A stretch of 64,000 bases of DNA from positions 124,001 through 188,000 of the forward strand of contig JAHCJZ010000006.1 of the NCBI GenBank assembly GCA_026126025.1, in the 5' to 3' direction. The first letter of the stretch is position 1. Every line of letters begins with the position of its first letter. Origin of the DNA: Bauldia sp. (GTDB lineage Bacteria; Pseudomonadota; Alphaproteobacteria; Rhizobiales; Kaistiaceae). Positions 8,219 through 16,703 of the stretch are shown here, one piece after another. The translations under genes were made by a program, and so were the position numbers. The notes below the pieces were generated by a model. The model worked only from the letters and a program-made list of their open reading frames with translations. It did not search any database and was not told the origin of the DNA.

Positions 8219-9382
8219 ATGAATCGCCCTGTGAACATCACGCAGCTCGAAGTCGGCTACGACATCCCGGCGCTGCCCGGCATGGCGGCGAGCGAGATCC
8301 AGACGCCCTGCCTCATCCTCGACCTCGACGCGCTGGAGCGCAACGTCAAGAAGATGGGCGACTACGCCAGGGCGCACGGCATGCGCCATCGCGCCCACGG
8401 CAAGATGCACAAGTCGGTCGACGTGCTGAAGCTCCAGATCGAGCTCGGCGGCGCCGTCGGCGTCTGCTGTCAGAAGGTCTCGGAGGCCGAGGTTTTCGCC
8501 CGCGCCGGCATCAAGGACATCCTGGTTTCCAACCAGGTCCGCGATCCGGCCAAGATCGACCAGCTGGCGCGGATGCCGCAGCATGGCTGCCGGGTCATCG
8601 TCTGCGTCGACGACATCGAGAACGTCGCCGAGCTGTCGGAGGCCGCCCAGCGCTACGGCACCACCCTCGAAGTGTTCGTCGAGATCGACTGCGGCGCGGG
8701 CCGTTGCGGCGTGACGAAAAGCGAGGATGTCGTCGCTATCGCCAAGGCGATCGACGCCGCGCCGAACCTCAAATTCGCCGGCCTGCAGGCCTATCAGGGC
8801 GCGATGCAGCACATCGAAAGCTATGAGGGCCGCAAGGAGAAGCTCGACGCCGCGATCGCAATGGTCAAGGACGCCGTGGCCGCGCTGGAGAAGGTTGGGC
8901 TGAAGCCGGAGCTGGTCTCGGGCGGCGGCACCGGCAGCTATTACTTCGAGAGCGCCTCGGGCGTGTACAACGAGCTCCAGGCCGGCTCCTACGCCTTCAT
9001 GGACGCCGACTACGGGCGCATCAAGGACAAGGACGGCAACCGCATCGACCAGGGCGAGTGGGAGAATGCGCTTTTCATCCTCACCTCGGTGATGAGTCAC
9101 GCCAAGGCGGACAAGGCGATCGTCGACGCCGGCCTCAAGGCACAGTCGGTCGATTCAGGCCTCCCGGTCGTCTTCGGGCGCACCGATGTCAAGTACATCA
9201 AGTGCTCGGACGAGCACGGCGTCGTCGAGGACCCGACCGGCGCCCTCAATGTCAACGACAAGCTCAAGCTGGTGCCGGGCCATTGCGACCCGACCTGCAA
9301 CGTGCACGACTGGTATGTCGGCGTGCGCGGCGACAAGGTCGAGGCGGTGTGGCCGGTGAGCGCGCGCGGAAAGGCGTATTGA
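8219..9382 (+). CDS. bhcC: Beta-hydroxyaspartate aldolase (BhcC-like, D-threonine aldolase family)
   Basis: 387 aa PLP enzyme of the alanine-racemase-like fold III family (DSD1/D-threonine aldolase). N-terminal QTPCLILDLDALERNVKKM, then the PLP-lysine region RHRAHGKMHKS, and the C-terminal metal site PGHCDPTCNVHDWY with the His-x-Cys pair. In the beta-hydroxyaspartate cycle it condenses glycine with glyoxylate to (2R,3S)-beta-hydroxyaspartate. ATG at 8219 follows GAGGAGCGGAAC. It lies 11 bases after bhcB and its TGA overlaps the next ATG, so the three genes are one transcriptional unit. Confidence 0.87.
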   Translation: MNRPVNITQLEVGYDIPALPGMAASEIQTPCLILDLDALERNVKKMGDYARAHGMRHRAHGKMHKSVDVLKLQIELGGAVGVCCQKVSEAEVFARAGIKDILVSNQVRDPAKIDQLARMPQHGCRVIVCVDDIENVAELSEAAQRYGTTLEVFVEIDCGAGRCGVTKSEDVVAIAKAIDAAPNLKFAGLQAYQGAMQHIESYEGRKEKLDAAIAMVKDAVAALEKVGLKPELVSGGGTGSYYFESASGVYNELQAGSYAFMDADYGRIKDKDGNRIDQGEWENALFILTSVMSHAKADKAIVDAGLKAQSVDSGLPVVFGRTDVKYIKCSDEHGVVEDPTGALNVNDKLKLVPGHCDPTCNVHDWYVGVRGDKVEAVWPVSARGKAY

Positions 9383-10356
9383 TGGCGGGGGTCACGATCG
9401 TCCCCGACGCGCTCTGCTCCTCCCTCGTTGATGAAGAGACGGCCTTCCGGGCCGTCTCCGACGTGTTTGCCGCCATGTCGAACGGCGAGGCGCGCAACTT
9501 CCCGGTGGTCCGCGAGGCGCTCGGCTACGAGGATGCGCTCTACGGCTTCAAGGGAGGCTTCGACCGGGCAGGGCAGACGCTCGGCGTGAAGGCGGGCGGC
9601 TACTGGCCGAACAACCATACCCGCGGGCTGATCAACCATCAGTCGTCGGTCCTCTTGTTCGACCCGGACACCGGCCGGATCTCCGCGATGGTCGGCGGCA
9701 ACTACCTCACGGCGGTGCGTACCGCCGCGGCGAGCGCGGTCTCGATTGCCCAGCTCGCCCGGCCCGATGTGAAGGTGCTCGGCATCGTCGGCGCCGGCCA
9801 CCAGTCGGCCTTCCAGCTGCGTGGCGCGGTCCGGCAGCGCAAGTTCGAGCGGATCATCGGCTGGAACTTTCACCCCGAAATGCTGCCCCGCGTCGCCGAG
9901 ACGGCGAAAGAACTCGGGCTGCCCTTCGAGGCGGTGGAGCTCGGCCGCCTCGCCGCGGAAGCCGACGTCATCATCACCATCACGTCGAGCTTCGCCCCGA
10001 TCCTGCTCGCGCAGCATGTCCGCCCGGGGACGCACATCGCCTGCATGGGCACCGACACCAGAGGCAAGCAGGAGGTCGCCGCCGAGTATCTCGCGGCCGC
10101 CACCGTCTTCACCGACGAGCGCGCCCAGTCGGTCGCGATCGGCGAGGCGCAGCACGCCGTTGCCGCCGGGCTGGTCGCCGCGGATGCGATCACCGAGATC
10201 GGCGACGTGATCACCGGGCGCCACCCGGGCCGGACCTCGGCCGAGGAGATCACGCTGTTCGACGGCACCGGCGTCGGGCTGCAGGACCTCGCGGTCGCGC
10301 GGGTCGCGGTGCAGGTGGCGAAGGAAAAGGGGACCGCGATCGAGGTGTCCTACTAG
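9382..10356 (+). CDS. bhcD: Iminosuccinate reductase (BhcD-like, ornithine cyclodeaminase family)
   Basis: 324 aa member of the ornithine cyclodeaminase/mu-crystallin family. Substrate-side motifs GVKAGGYWPNN and LTAVRTAAASAVS, then the Rossmann loop GIVGAGHQSAFQLR (about 140) and the GTDTRGKQE segment. In the beta-hydroxyaspartate cycle BhcD reduces iminosuccinate to aspartate with NADH, closing the nitrogen-saving route from glyoxylate. The start ATG overlaps the bhcC stop (TGATG), implying translational coupling. Sequence alone would also allow alanine or lysine-type family activities; the neighbours decide the call. Confidence 0.85.
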   Translation: MAGVTIVPDALCSSLVDEETAFRAVSDVFAAMSNGEARNFPVVREALGYEDALYGFKGGFDRAGQTLGVKAGGYWPNNHTRGLINHQSSVLLFDPDTGRISAMVGGNYLTAVRTAAASAVSIAQLARPDVKVLGIVGAGHQSAFQLRGAVRQRKFERIIGWNFHPEMLPRVAETAKELGLPFEAVELGRLAAEADVIITITSSFAPILLAQHVRPGTHIACMGTDTRGKQEVAAEYLAAATVFTDERAQSVAIGEAQHAVAAGLVAADAITEIGDVITGRHPGRTSAEEITLFDGTGVGLQDLAVARVAVQVAKEKGTAIEVSY

Positions 10357-10367
10357 GTACGCCCCCC

Positions 10368-10453
10368 TCGTCACCCCGGCGAAGGCCGGGGTCCAGAATC
10401 ACCCGAAAGTCCGGGCGGATGGCTCTGGATTCCGGCCGCCGCCGGAATGACGA
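10368..10453. repeat. Dispersed repeat, family A, copy 2
   Basis: Begins TCGTCACCCCGGCGAAGGCC, centre variable, ends CTGGATTCCGGCCGCCGCCGGAATGACGA. Both halves are imperfect palindromes (CCCCGGCGAAGGCCGGGG and TTCCGGC...GCCGGAA), so the RNA folds into two hairpins. It sits between bhcD and the hydroxyacid dehydrogenase gene, where it may limit read-through or stabilise the upstream mRNA. Confidence 0.88.
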
Positions 10454-10518
10454 GAACGGAAAGGCCCGGTGGTGAATACCCAACCCAGCCGCCTGAGACC
10501 CAAGGGGCCGTAGCACGC

Positions 10519-11682
10519 ATGTTCCGCCGTCTGAAGAACGCGCACAACGTCGCCGACATGCGCCTGCTCGCCAAGCAGCGCCTGCCGTTTCCGATCTTCC
10601 ACTACATCGACGGTGCGGCGGACGACGAGGTGACCTACCGGCGCAACACGGCGGCCTTCGACGATTGCGACCTCGTCCCCAACGTCCTCGTCGGGGTCGA
10701 GAAGGTCGACATGTCGGTCACCGTGATGGGCTGCAAGCTCGACATGCCGCTGTTCTGCTCGCCGACCGCGCTGCAGCGACTCTTCCACCATGAGGGCGAG
10801 CGCGGCCTCGGCCGGGCGGCGGAGAAGTTCGGCACGATGTTCGGCGTTTCGTCCCTCGGCACGGTCAGCGTCGAAGAGATGGCCGCGATGGTGAAGACGC
10901 CGAAGATGTTCCAGCTCTACGTCCACAAGGACCGCGAGCTCACGAACTCGATGATCGACCGCGCCAAGGCCGCCAAGTACGACGTGGTGGCGCTGACGGT
11001 CGACACCATTACCGGCGGCAACCGCGAGCGCGACCTTCGCACCGGTTTCACCTCGCCGCCGAAGATGACGCCGAAGAGCGCGATCAGCTTCGCCTGGCAC
11101 TGGCAGTGGACGCTGAACTACCTCTTCCGCCAGAAGTTCGAGCTGCCGCAGCTGCAGGGCCACGTCAAACAGGGCACCAACATCACGATCTCGGTCGGCG
11201 AGTATTTCTCGACCATGCTCGACCAGTCGATGAACTGGAACGATGTCGCCGAGGTCAAGAAGCGGTGGGGCGGCCAGCTCTGCCTCAAGGGCATCATGAG
11301 CGTCGACGACGCCAAAAAGGCGGTCGATGTCGGCGCGACGGCGATCATGGTCTCCAACCATGGCGGCCGCCAGCTCGACGGCTCGCGGAGCCCCTTCGAC
11401 CAGATCTCGCGGATCGCCGACGCCGTCGGCGACAAGCTCGACGTCATCTGCGACGGCGGCATCCGACGCGGCACCCATGTGCTGAAGGCGATCGCGGCCG
11501 GAGCAAAGGCCTGCTCGGGTGGCCGGATGTATCTCTATTCGCTCGCCGCGGCGGGGCAGCGCGGGGTCGAGAAGGCGCTCGGCAACATGCGCAAGGAGAT
11601 CGAGCGTGACATGAAGCTGATGGGCGTGCGGAGTGTTGCCGAGCTCAACCGCAACCACATCAGCTACCGCACGAAGAACTAG
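10519..11682 (+). CDS. FMN-dependent alpha-hydroxy-acid dehydrogenase (lactate/glycolate type)
   Basis: 387 aa TIM-barrel flavoenzyme. IFHYIDGAADDEVTYRRN opens the domain as in L-lactate dehydrogenase and glycolate oxidase. The catalytic His and Arg lie in SNHGGRQLDGSRSP, and the FMN phosphate loop in DGGIRRGTHVLKAIAAGAKACSGGR. ATG at 10519 was chosen because longer frames run into the repeat. Family members oxidise lactate, glycolate or mandelate, passing electrons to O2 or the quinone pool. Placement right after the bhc genes suggests glycolate to glyoxylate, feeding the cycle; that is inference, and lactate remains possible. Confidence 0.85.
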   Translation: MFRRLKNAHNVADMRLLAKQRLPFPIFHYIDGAADDEVTYRRNTAAFDDCDLVPNVLVGVEKVDMSVTVMGCKLDMPLFCSPTALQRLFHHEGERGLGRAAEKFGTMFGVSSLGTVSVEEMAAMVKTPKMFQLYVHKDRELTNSMIDRAKAAKYDVVALTVDTITGGNRERDLRTGFTSPPKMTPKSAISFAWHWQWTLNYLFRQKFELPQLQGHVKQGTNITISVGEYFSTMLDQSMNWNDVAEVKKRWGGQLCLKGIMSVDDAKKAVDVGATAIMVSNHGGRQLDGSRSPFDQISRIADAVGDKLDVICDGGIRRGTHVLKAIAAGAKACSGGRMYLYSLAAAGQRGVEKALGNMRKEIERDMKLMGVRSVAELNRNHISYRTKN

Positions 11683-11997
11683 GCGGACGCTGCAGAACTC
11701 AGGCAGCGGAACGCCGACTCAACGAGTAGTTGGCGTCAGAACGTCTGCCCACGGCACTTCGCAGAGTCCGGACCATTCTCGGCCTCCCGCGTTGAGAATC
11801 GTCCGCCTGCTGGGCGGGCGTCACTGGGTGTCCATCCTGAAGGCCGCCCACACCTGATCGCGCCCGCCTTGGCCCGCTCGGAACCGCGCGCGACGCGCGA
11901 AACCCGGACACGGCTATGTCGTTGCAACAAGCTCCGCCACCCGTTGGGGTGGCGGGGCTTCTCCGAGCGCTGAGCTGCCGCGTTACCGGGTGACGGG
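11683..11997. other. Intergenic region with one strong hairpin, no gene seen
   Basis: 315 bases between two genes that converge on it. I find no frame with a recognisable product. The only structure is the hairpin at 11929-11960, listed separately. The rest has ordinary composition and no repeat shared with the other intergenic regions. Confidence 0.6.
11929..11960. terminator. Bidirectional terminator-like hairpin
   Basis: AAGCTCCGCCACCC, loop GTTG, GGGTGGCGGGGCTT: a 14-bp stem with one mismatch. On the minus strand it follows the cytochrome gene and is followed by TTGTTGC; on the plus strand it follows the hydroxyacid dehydrogenase. Suits convergent transcription units. Confidence 0.65.
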
Positions 11998-12432
11998 TCA
12001 GCGGAAGTTGTAGGCGTCTTCGGCGGTGAGGATGCCGAACTCGTTGCCCCACGAATTGCGGATGAAGGTGCCGATCGCGGCGACCTGATCGTTGGTGAGG
12101 TAGCTGAAGGACGGCATGAAGTGGCCGCCATGGATGATCTGGCCAGCGACCGAGCCGACATCCGACAGATCCGCGCCTGCGAGCGGCGGTCCGGAGCCGC
12201 CTTCGCCCTGGGCGCCGTGGCAGGGCACGCAGTTGGAGCCGTAGAGCGGGCCGCCGAGCGCCATCAGCCGGGCGAGCTCGGGATCGTCGGCGGCGGGCGT
12301 GGCGGCCTCTTCCTCGGCGGGCGCTGCGGGGGCAGCGGCGGGCGCGCCATGGGGCGACTGCGCCATGGCGGTGGCGCCGACCACGGCCGAGAGAGACAAT
12401 GCAATGACGGCGATCTTCTTCAGGTGATTCAC
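11998..12432 (-). CDS. Periplasmic class I cytochrome c (XoxG-like partner)
   Basis: 144 aa from a GTG at 12432, which has AAGGAG seven bases upstream; longer frames have no such site. A Sec signal peptide (KKIAVIALSLSAVVGATAMAQ) precedes an Ala/Pro/Glu-rich linker. The haem motif is CVPCH in GSNCVPCHGAQGEGG, and the distal Met is probably in GGHFMPSF. It is the last gene of a minus-strand set with a PQQ dehydrogenase and a binding protein, so it most likely takes electrons from the reduced quinoprotein and passes them to the terminal oxidase. Confidence 0.88.
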   Translation of the reverse strand: MNHLKKIAVIALSLSAVVGATAMAQSPHGAPAAAPAAPAEEEAATPAADDPELARLMALGGPLYGSNCVPCHGAQGEGGSGPPLAGADLSDVGSVAGQIIHGGHFMPSFSYLTNDQVAAIGTFIRNSWGNEFGILTAEDAYNFR

Positions 12433-12490
12433 AAGGATACTCCTTCGCAGGCAGGTTCCGGACGGTCGTGGCCGCCCGGCGTTGGCGGGG

Positions 12491-13318
12491 TCAAAGCGGC
12501 GGCGGCAGTCCGAGCTCGCGGGCGAACCCGGAAACGGCATCGGTGGCGAGCACGCTGGCGATCGCGTTGTCGAGCAGCGCGCGCAAATAGACGTCGGTCG
12601 ATAACAGCGCCATGCCGAACGCGACGGTCACCGGCTCGAAGGGCGGTGTGACGACCTCCACCCCCCGCGCGGCCGGATCGCCTGCGGTAGCGGCGAAAAC
12701 GGCCGGCTCCCAGATCACCGCAGCATCGATGGCGCCACCAAACAGCGCATCGAGGAGCATGCTGTTGTCGCGGTAGGTGGTGCGCTGCCACGCCCTGCTT
12801 GCGGGCATCGCGGAGAGGTAGCTGACAAGCGTCGCGTCGCCGGGGCCGGCAAGGCGGGTCGCGACCAGCGAGCCAGGCGGGAGGGCCTGGTCAGCGTCGG
12901 GGGCGAGCGCCAGCGCGACGCGGGTTGTGTAGTAGGCGGGCGTCACCGTGACCCAGAAAGGCGCCCGAGCGGACAGGCGGAAGCCGGTGACGACCTGGCA
13001 GTTCTGGGTGAAGGCGGCGAGGAGGCCCATCTCGTCGACCGGCAGCAGGAAATCGTACCGGCCACGGTTCACCTCGCGCCCGATCTCCGTGAAGATGGCG
13101 GGTATCAGGAGGGCGTCGGCGACGGCCTGCGCGACGGCGCGATCAAGGTCGGCGAGTACGCTCTCGGAATTGATGCAGAAGCGGATCTCGTTGCCCGCCC
13201 AGCGCGACTGGTCGGGGAGCGCGATCTGCGCAAATGCGGCGCCGCAGCCGAGGGCGAAGGTGCTCGCCAGCACTGCGACCGCCCGGGCGCCGAACGAACG
13301 CTGGTGTTCTTGAAACAT
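12491..13318 (-). CDS. Periplasmic substrate-binding-like protein (XoxJ/MxaJ-like)
   Basis: 275 aa from ATG 13318, with a signal peptide ending AAFA. The fold resembles family 3 solute-binding proteins: IRFCINSESVLADL near the start, YDFLLPVDEM, LPPGSLVATRLAGPGDATLVSYL and AIDAAVIWEPAVFAATAG. No transporter genes adjoin. It sits between a PQQ alcohol dehydrogenase and a cytochrome c, the same trio as xoxF-xoxJ-xoxG, where J proteins assist the quinoprotein. Assignment rests mainly on context. A longer N-terminus up to 13381 would run through a hairpin and was rejected. Confidence 0.75.
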   Translation of the reverse strand: MFQEHQRSFGARAVAVLASTFALGCGAAFAQIALPDQSRWAGNEIRFCINSESVLADLDRAVAQAVADALLIPAIFTEIGREVNRGRYDFLLPVDEMGLLAAFTQNCQVVTGFRLSARAPFWVTVTPAYYTTRVALALAPDADQALPPGSLVATRLAGPGDATLVSYLSAMPASRAWQRTTYRDNSMLLDALFGGAIDAAVIWEPAVFAATAGDPAARGVEVVTPPFEPVTVAFGMALLSTDVYLRALLDNAIASVLATDAVSGFARELGLPPPL

Positions 13319-13347
13319 CGATCTGTCCGCGCTCGCTCTGGAAACTT

Positions 13348-13380
13348 TGGCCGCGGCCGGCATGACACCGGCCGCGGCCA
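13348..13380 (-). terminator. Perfect 13-bp hairpin between PQQ dehydrogenase and binding-protein genes
   Basis: TGGCCGCGGCCGG, 7-base loop, CCGGCCGCGGCCA. It lies just after the dehydrogenase stop on the minus strand without a following T run. It could stabilise the dehydrogenase mRNA end and reduce expression of the two downstream genes relative to the enzyme. Confidence 0.55.
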
Positions 13381-13401
13381 AACGCTTGCTAGCCTTGCGC
13401 C

Positions 13402-15180
13402 TTATTCAGGAAGCGCGAAGGCGTAGATGCTGTTGCGATCCGGGCCGGCGACGCCCACCGCGATGAACTGCCGGCCGTCGACCTCGTAGGAAACCGGGTA
13501 GCCGCTGATGCCGGCGCCGAGGATGGTTTCCCACACGATGTCGCCGGTCTCCTGGCTGATCGCGTAGAAGCGGCGGTCGGTCGTGCCGCCGAAGAGCAGC
13601 CCGCCCGCGGTGGCGACCAGCGAGCGCACCGGAGCGTCGCCGGTGCCGAGGACCCAGCTGGTCTCGCCGGTCGACGCATCGACGGCGTAGACATAGCCGG
13701 CGTTGTCGTCCTGCGGTCCGATGAGCTCCTCGGTGATGACGCGGCCCGGATTGCGCTGATGCCAGCTGCCAACCAGGTAGTAGAAGATGATGTCCGGGTT
13801 GGTGGCGTCGAGCGCCGGCCCGTCATCATCGAACGACGTCATCACGCAGGTCGGCCGGGTCAGCCCGAAATACATTGTGTTGGTTTCGGGGCTGTACGCG
13901 CCTTCCGGCCAGTTGCGGACGTAGCCGCCGCAAACCGGAACTTCCTGACCCGCCTCGGTGATGATGAGGTCGGGATTGGTCTGCACCCGGCCGTCGGGAT
14001 CGAAACCGATGACGACGTTCTGCGGGGTGGTGGAACGCGCCCACAGGAACTCGCCGGTGGCGCGGTCGAGCGTGTAGATGACGCCGGTCTTGCCGGGGAT
14101 GCCGGTCACGACCTGACGCTCCTGGCCCGGCGTCACGTTCGGGCTGATCCAGGCCACGTCTTCGGGATCGGGCGACACCACCGTGTCGACCAGAATGCGG
14201 CCGAACGGATGGTCGATGTCCCAGTGATCGCGAAGATGCTGGTAGTACCAGACGATCTCGCCGGTGTCCGGGTCAATGGCGAGGGTCGAGGTCTGATAGA
14301 GATACTCGCCGTCCTGCACGTCGCCGCCCACCAGGAACTTCGGATAGGGCGTGGTGACCGAGGTGCCGTAGTAGACGAGGTTGAGCTCCGGATCGTAGCT
14401 CGGCGGCATCCACGAGCCGATATGCAGCCGGCTCTCATAGGGCACATCGCCCCAGCTTTCGTCGCCAGGCTCGCCCGGACGCGGGATGGTGTAGGTCCGC
14501 CACATTTCCTCGCCCGATTCCAGGTCGTGCGCGGCGATGAAGCAGGACTCGGGGCCGCCATGGATGGTGCACGACCGGTTGGTGAGCACCTTGCCGCCGA
14601 TGATGACCGGACCCGCCGACGCCCAGTTGGAGCTGCTGCGGAAGTCGTGCAGCTGGGTTTCCCAGACCACCTGTCCGGTGCGGACGTCGAGCGCGATCAG
14701 GAAGCCGTCGGCTGAGTCGAATACGATCCGCTCGCCTTCGATGGCGAGGGTGCGGGTCAGGTTGTGAAGGCCGAACGGGTCGTAGTCCATGATGTCCGGC
14801 GGCAGCTCGCGGCGGTACTGCCAGATGGTGTCGCCCGTGGTGGCGTCGACCGCGACGACCACGTCCCCCGGCTGAGGGATGAACATGATGCCGTCATAGA
14901 CGAGCGGGACGCTTTCCCAGCCGCCGGATTCCATGCCGAGCGCCCACACCATGCGCAGCTCGTCGACATTGTCGCCGTTGATCTGGTCGAGCGGGCTGAA
15001 GCCCCAGTGGTTGCGGGTGCGGCGGAACGTCAGCCAGTCGCTGTCGTCCGGGTTGTTCAGCATCTCCTCGGTCACTGGAACGTAGTCCGAGAACGGATCG
15101 TCCTGGGCGAGGGCGGGCGTCACCAAAGTGGCGCCGGCGACCGTGCATAGCAGCACGGTCCGAAGAAGTTTGGTCTGCAT
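13402..15180 (-). CDS. PQQ-dependent alcohol dehydrogenase with lanthanide-type Asp
   Basis: 592 aa periplasmic quinoprotein. ATG at 15180 has AGGAGG just upstream; signal peptide ends PALAQ. Eight-bladed propeller tryptophan-docking units recur (GDTIWQYRREL, GQVVWETQL, GEEMWRTY, GEIVWYYQHL, GETSWVLGTG, GDIVWETILG). The catalytic region reads LRDHWDIDHPF: Asp plus a second Asp two residues on, the mark of lanthanide-binding PQQ dehydrogenases. Unusual points: no vicinal Cys-Cys pair is visible, and the metal-Asn region that reads GTGN in methanol dehydrogenases is GTSV here. So it is a divergent member with unknown alcohol or aldehyde substrate. Confidence 0.85.
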   Translation of the reverse strand: MQTKLLRTVLLCTVAGATLVTPALAQDDPFSDYVPVTEEMLNNPDDSDWLTFRRTRNHWGFSPLDQINGDNVDELRMVWALGMESGGWESVPLVYDGIMFIPQPGDVVVAVDATTGDTIWQYRRELPPDIMDYDPFGLHNLTRTLAIEGERIVFDSADGFLIALDVRTGQVVWETQLHDFRSSSNWASAGPVIIGGKVLTNRSCTIHGGPESCFIAAHDLESGEEMWRTYTIPRPGEPGDESWGDVPYESRLHIGSWMPPSYDPELNLVYYGTSVTTPYPKFLVGGDVQDGEYLYQTSTLAIDPDTGEIVWYYQHLRDHWDIDHPFGRILVDTVVSPDPEDVAWISPNVTPGQERQVVTGIPGKTGVIYTLDRATGEFLWARSTTPQNVVIGFDPDGRVQTNPDLIITEAGQEVPVCGGYVRNWPEGAYSPETNTMYFGLTRPTCVMTSFDDDGPALDATNPDIIFYYLVGSWHQRNPGRVITEELIGPQDDNAGYVYAVDASTGETSWVLGTGDAPVRSLVATAGGLLFGGTTDRRFYAISQETGDIVWETILGAGISGYPVSYEVDGRQFIAVGVAGPDRNSIYAFALPE

Positions 15181-15462
15181 TAAGTCCCTCCTGTTGCAGG
15201 TCTTTCGCGCTCCCCTCCGGAGCGCTTCCCCCGTCGCCTTGCTTTTGCAGCTTCCCCCCTTGGCCCACGGTCGGCGCGAAACCTGACTCGCAAACTCAGC
15301 TTTGTCCACCTCCAGCGCGTTCACGTCCGCGCGGGGTGATCGGGCGGACTCGCGGGAGGGCGATGGCGAGGACGCGAAGGCTGCGCGCGGGACGCGCGGA
15401 AGGGTACCGCCAGGGCGAAGGCGCGCTGGCGACATGCGACGACAGAAGAGAGCTGGCGGAGC

Positions 15463-15538
15463 TGGCGCGCCCTACGGGATTCGAACCCGTGTTACCGCCG
15501 TGAAAGGGCGGTGTCCTGGGCCTCTAGACGAAGGGCGC
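15463..15538 (-). tRNA. tRNA-Glu (anticodon TTC)
   Basis: On the minus strand, GCGCCCTTCGTCTAGAGGCC begins the gene. The acceptor stem GCGCCCT/AGGGCGC is perfect, the T loop is GGTTCGAATCCC, the anticodon loop CTTTCAC gives TTC, and CCA is encoded at 15463-15465. 76 nt with CCA. Confidence 0.96.
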
Positions 15539-15583
15539 GGCGCGGCGGTTATAGAGGGGGCGGGGCGGGGTGCCAAGGGATGG

Positions 15584-15591
15584 CGGTCACC
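15584..15591. repeat. Target-site duplication, left copy
   Basis: CGGTCACC immediately outside the left inverted repeat of the transposon; the identical octamer abuts the right end at 18332-18339. Confidence 0.9.
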
Positions 15592-15616
15592 GGTAGTGGG
15601 TCACTCTGAAATTGCC
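15592..15616 (+). repeat. Left terminal inverted repeat
   Basis: 25 bp starting GGTAGTGGGTCA. It overlaps the last codons and stop of the transposase. Ends beginning GGT-purine-TG are consistent with IS1-family ends. Confidence 0.88.
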
Positions 15617-16491
15617 GCCCGCTTCTTATAGGGACCGCGAGCGCGAGGGGCTTCGGCTTCGACGGCCTCGACCAGCGCGACGATATCGCTGACTTCCCAA
15701 AGCCGCTCAGTCACGCCAGCCGCCATCGCCGGGGTCACGCGCAGCGTCTTATGGATGCGGACGAAATTGTAGTAGGTCGCGAACAGCGCCACCGACCAAG
15801 CGTGGTTCTCGACCTTCTTGGAGAACGCATTGGTCAGCCGCGTGAAGCGGCGGTTATGCATCCGCATCGTGAGGTTGGAACGCTCGACGTAGGACGTTGA
15901 GACGTGCGCCGGGTCAGGGTTGCCCTCGACGCGCGCCTTCTTCACCCCGATGCATTCCGCCGGGCTGTAGCGGCCCTTCGCGGCTTCCGGGACGGTCCCG
16001 TAAATCTTGTGAATGATGGCGTAGTCCACGTCGCCACCGAACGCGCCTTCGACGGCTTCGAGATACGCCTTGTGGCCGTCGCTGGTGAGCTGCGCCCGGT
16101 TCGCCAGCCGCTTCGCCACATCGTCCATGAAGGCCATTGCGTATTCGCCATCGCGACCGCCGACCAGCCACGACACGATCAGCTTGGAGTCCGCATCGAG
16201 CGCCGTCCACGTCCAAGTGTCGCCAGCGCCTTCCGGGGCGGCCTTCGCGGTCCCGACGTTTTTCGCCTTCGCGTAGGTGAACGACCAGATTTCATCGACC
16301 TGAACGCGCTTGCTGTTGAGGTCGCGCACCGACGCGTCGTGGTGAGCGGCGCACGCCTTCCCCGCGTCGATCATCAGCTTGATGACGGTGTTTTTGCTCG
16401 CGCCGGTCGCGCGAGTGACAGCGCGAATGGACATCCCTTCACAGAGAAGGGTGAGGATGCGACCGCGTTCGGAGGCAGAGAGCTTTCTCAT
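15601..16491 (-). CDS. IS1-family-like DDE transposase
   Basis: 296 aa. An N-terminal helix-turn-helix ([22 protein letters not shown], residues about 19-40) is followed by an RNase H-like DDE core: first Asp in VQVDEIWSF, second in [10 protein letters not shown], and Glu in [12 protein letters not shown], then NFVRIHKTL. This pattern is seen in single-frame transposases annotated as IS1 family in alphaproteobacteria. Full-length and apparently active. Its stop codon lies in the left inverted repeat, so gene and end evolved together. It would cut and join at the two 25-bp ends and move the cargo. Confidence 0.88.
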   Translation of the reverse strand: MRKLSASERGRILTLLCEGMSIRAVTRATGASKNTVIKLMIDAGKACAAHHDASVRDLNSKRVQVDEIWSFTYAKAKNVGTAKAAPEGAGDTWTWTALDADSKLIVSWLVGGRDGEYAMAFMDDVAKRLANRAQLTSDGHKAYLEAVEGAFGGDVDYAIIHKIYGTVPEAAKGRYSPAECIGVKKARVEGNPDPAHVSTSYVERSNLTMRMHNRRFTRLTNAFSKKVENHAWSVALFATYYNFVRIHKTLRVTPAMAAGVTERLWEVSDIVALVEAVEAEAPRARGPYKKRAAISE

Positions 16492-16534
16492 GCCTCCTTA
16501 TATGACAGTTATGCTTGAGCGTAAAGCACTCGGG

Positions 16535-16693
16535 TCAGTTATCCGTCTTCGCCAACAGCTCTCGGTAGTCTTCAGCGAACTCCCTGAGCAGGGTTTGAAC
16601 CAGCTCTTGGACCTCCTGCGGGCGCGGGAAGTCCACCTCGTCATCGTTGGATGGCTCGCCCTCGGCGAGCTGAAACTTGGGAATGAAGTTCAT
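16535..16693 (-). CDS. Small acidic cargo protein, unknown
   Basis: 52 aa from ATG 16693 with AGGAGG six bases upstream, a strong ribosome site that supports translation. The sequence starts MNFIPKFQLAEGEP, has an acidic linker (NDDEVDFP) and a C-terminal amphipathic helix (QELVQTLLREFAEDYRELLAK). Starts 10 bases after the proteasome-like gene stop, so it is very likely co-expressed. No family recognised. It could be a partner or regulator of the protease-like protein. Confidence 0.7.
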   Translation of the reverse strand: MNFIPKFQLAEGEPSNDDEVDFPRPQEVQELVQTLLREFAEDYRELLAKTDN

Positions 16694-16703
16694 GCTGCTC
16701 CTC

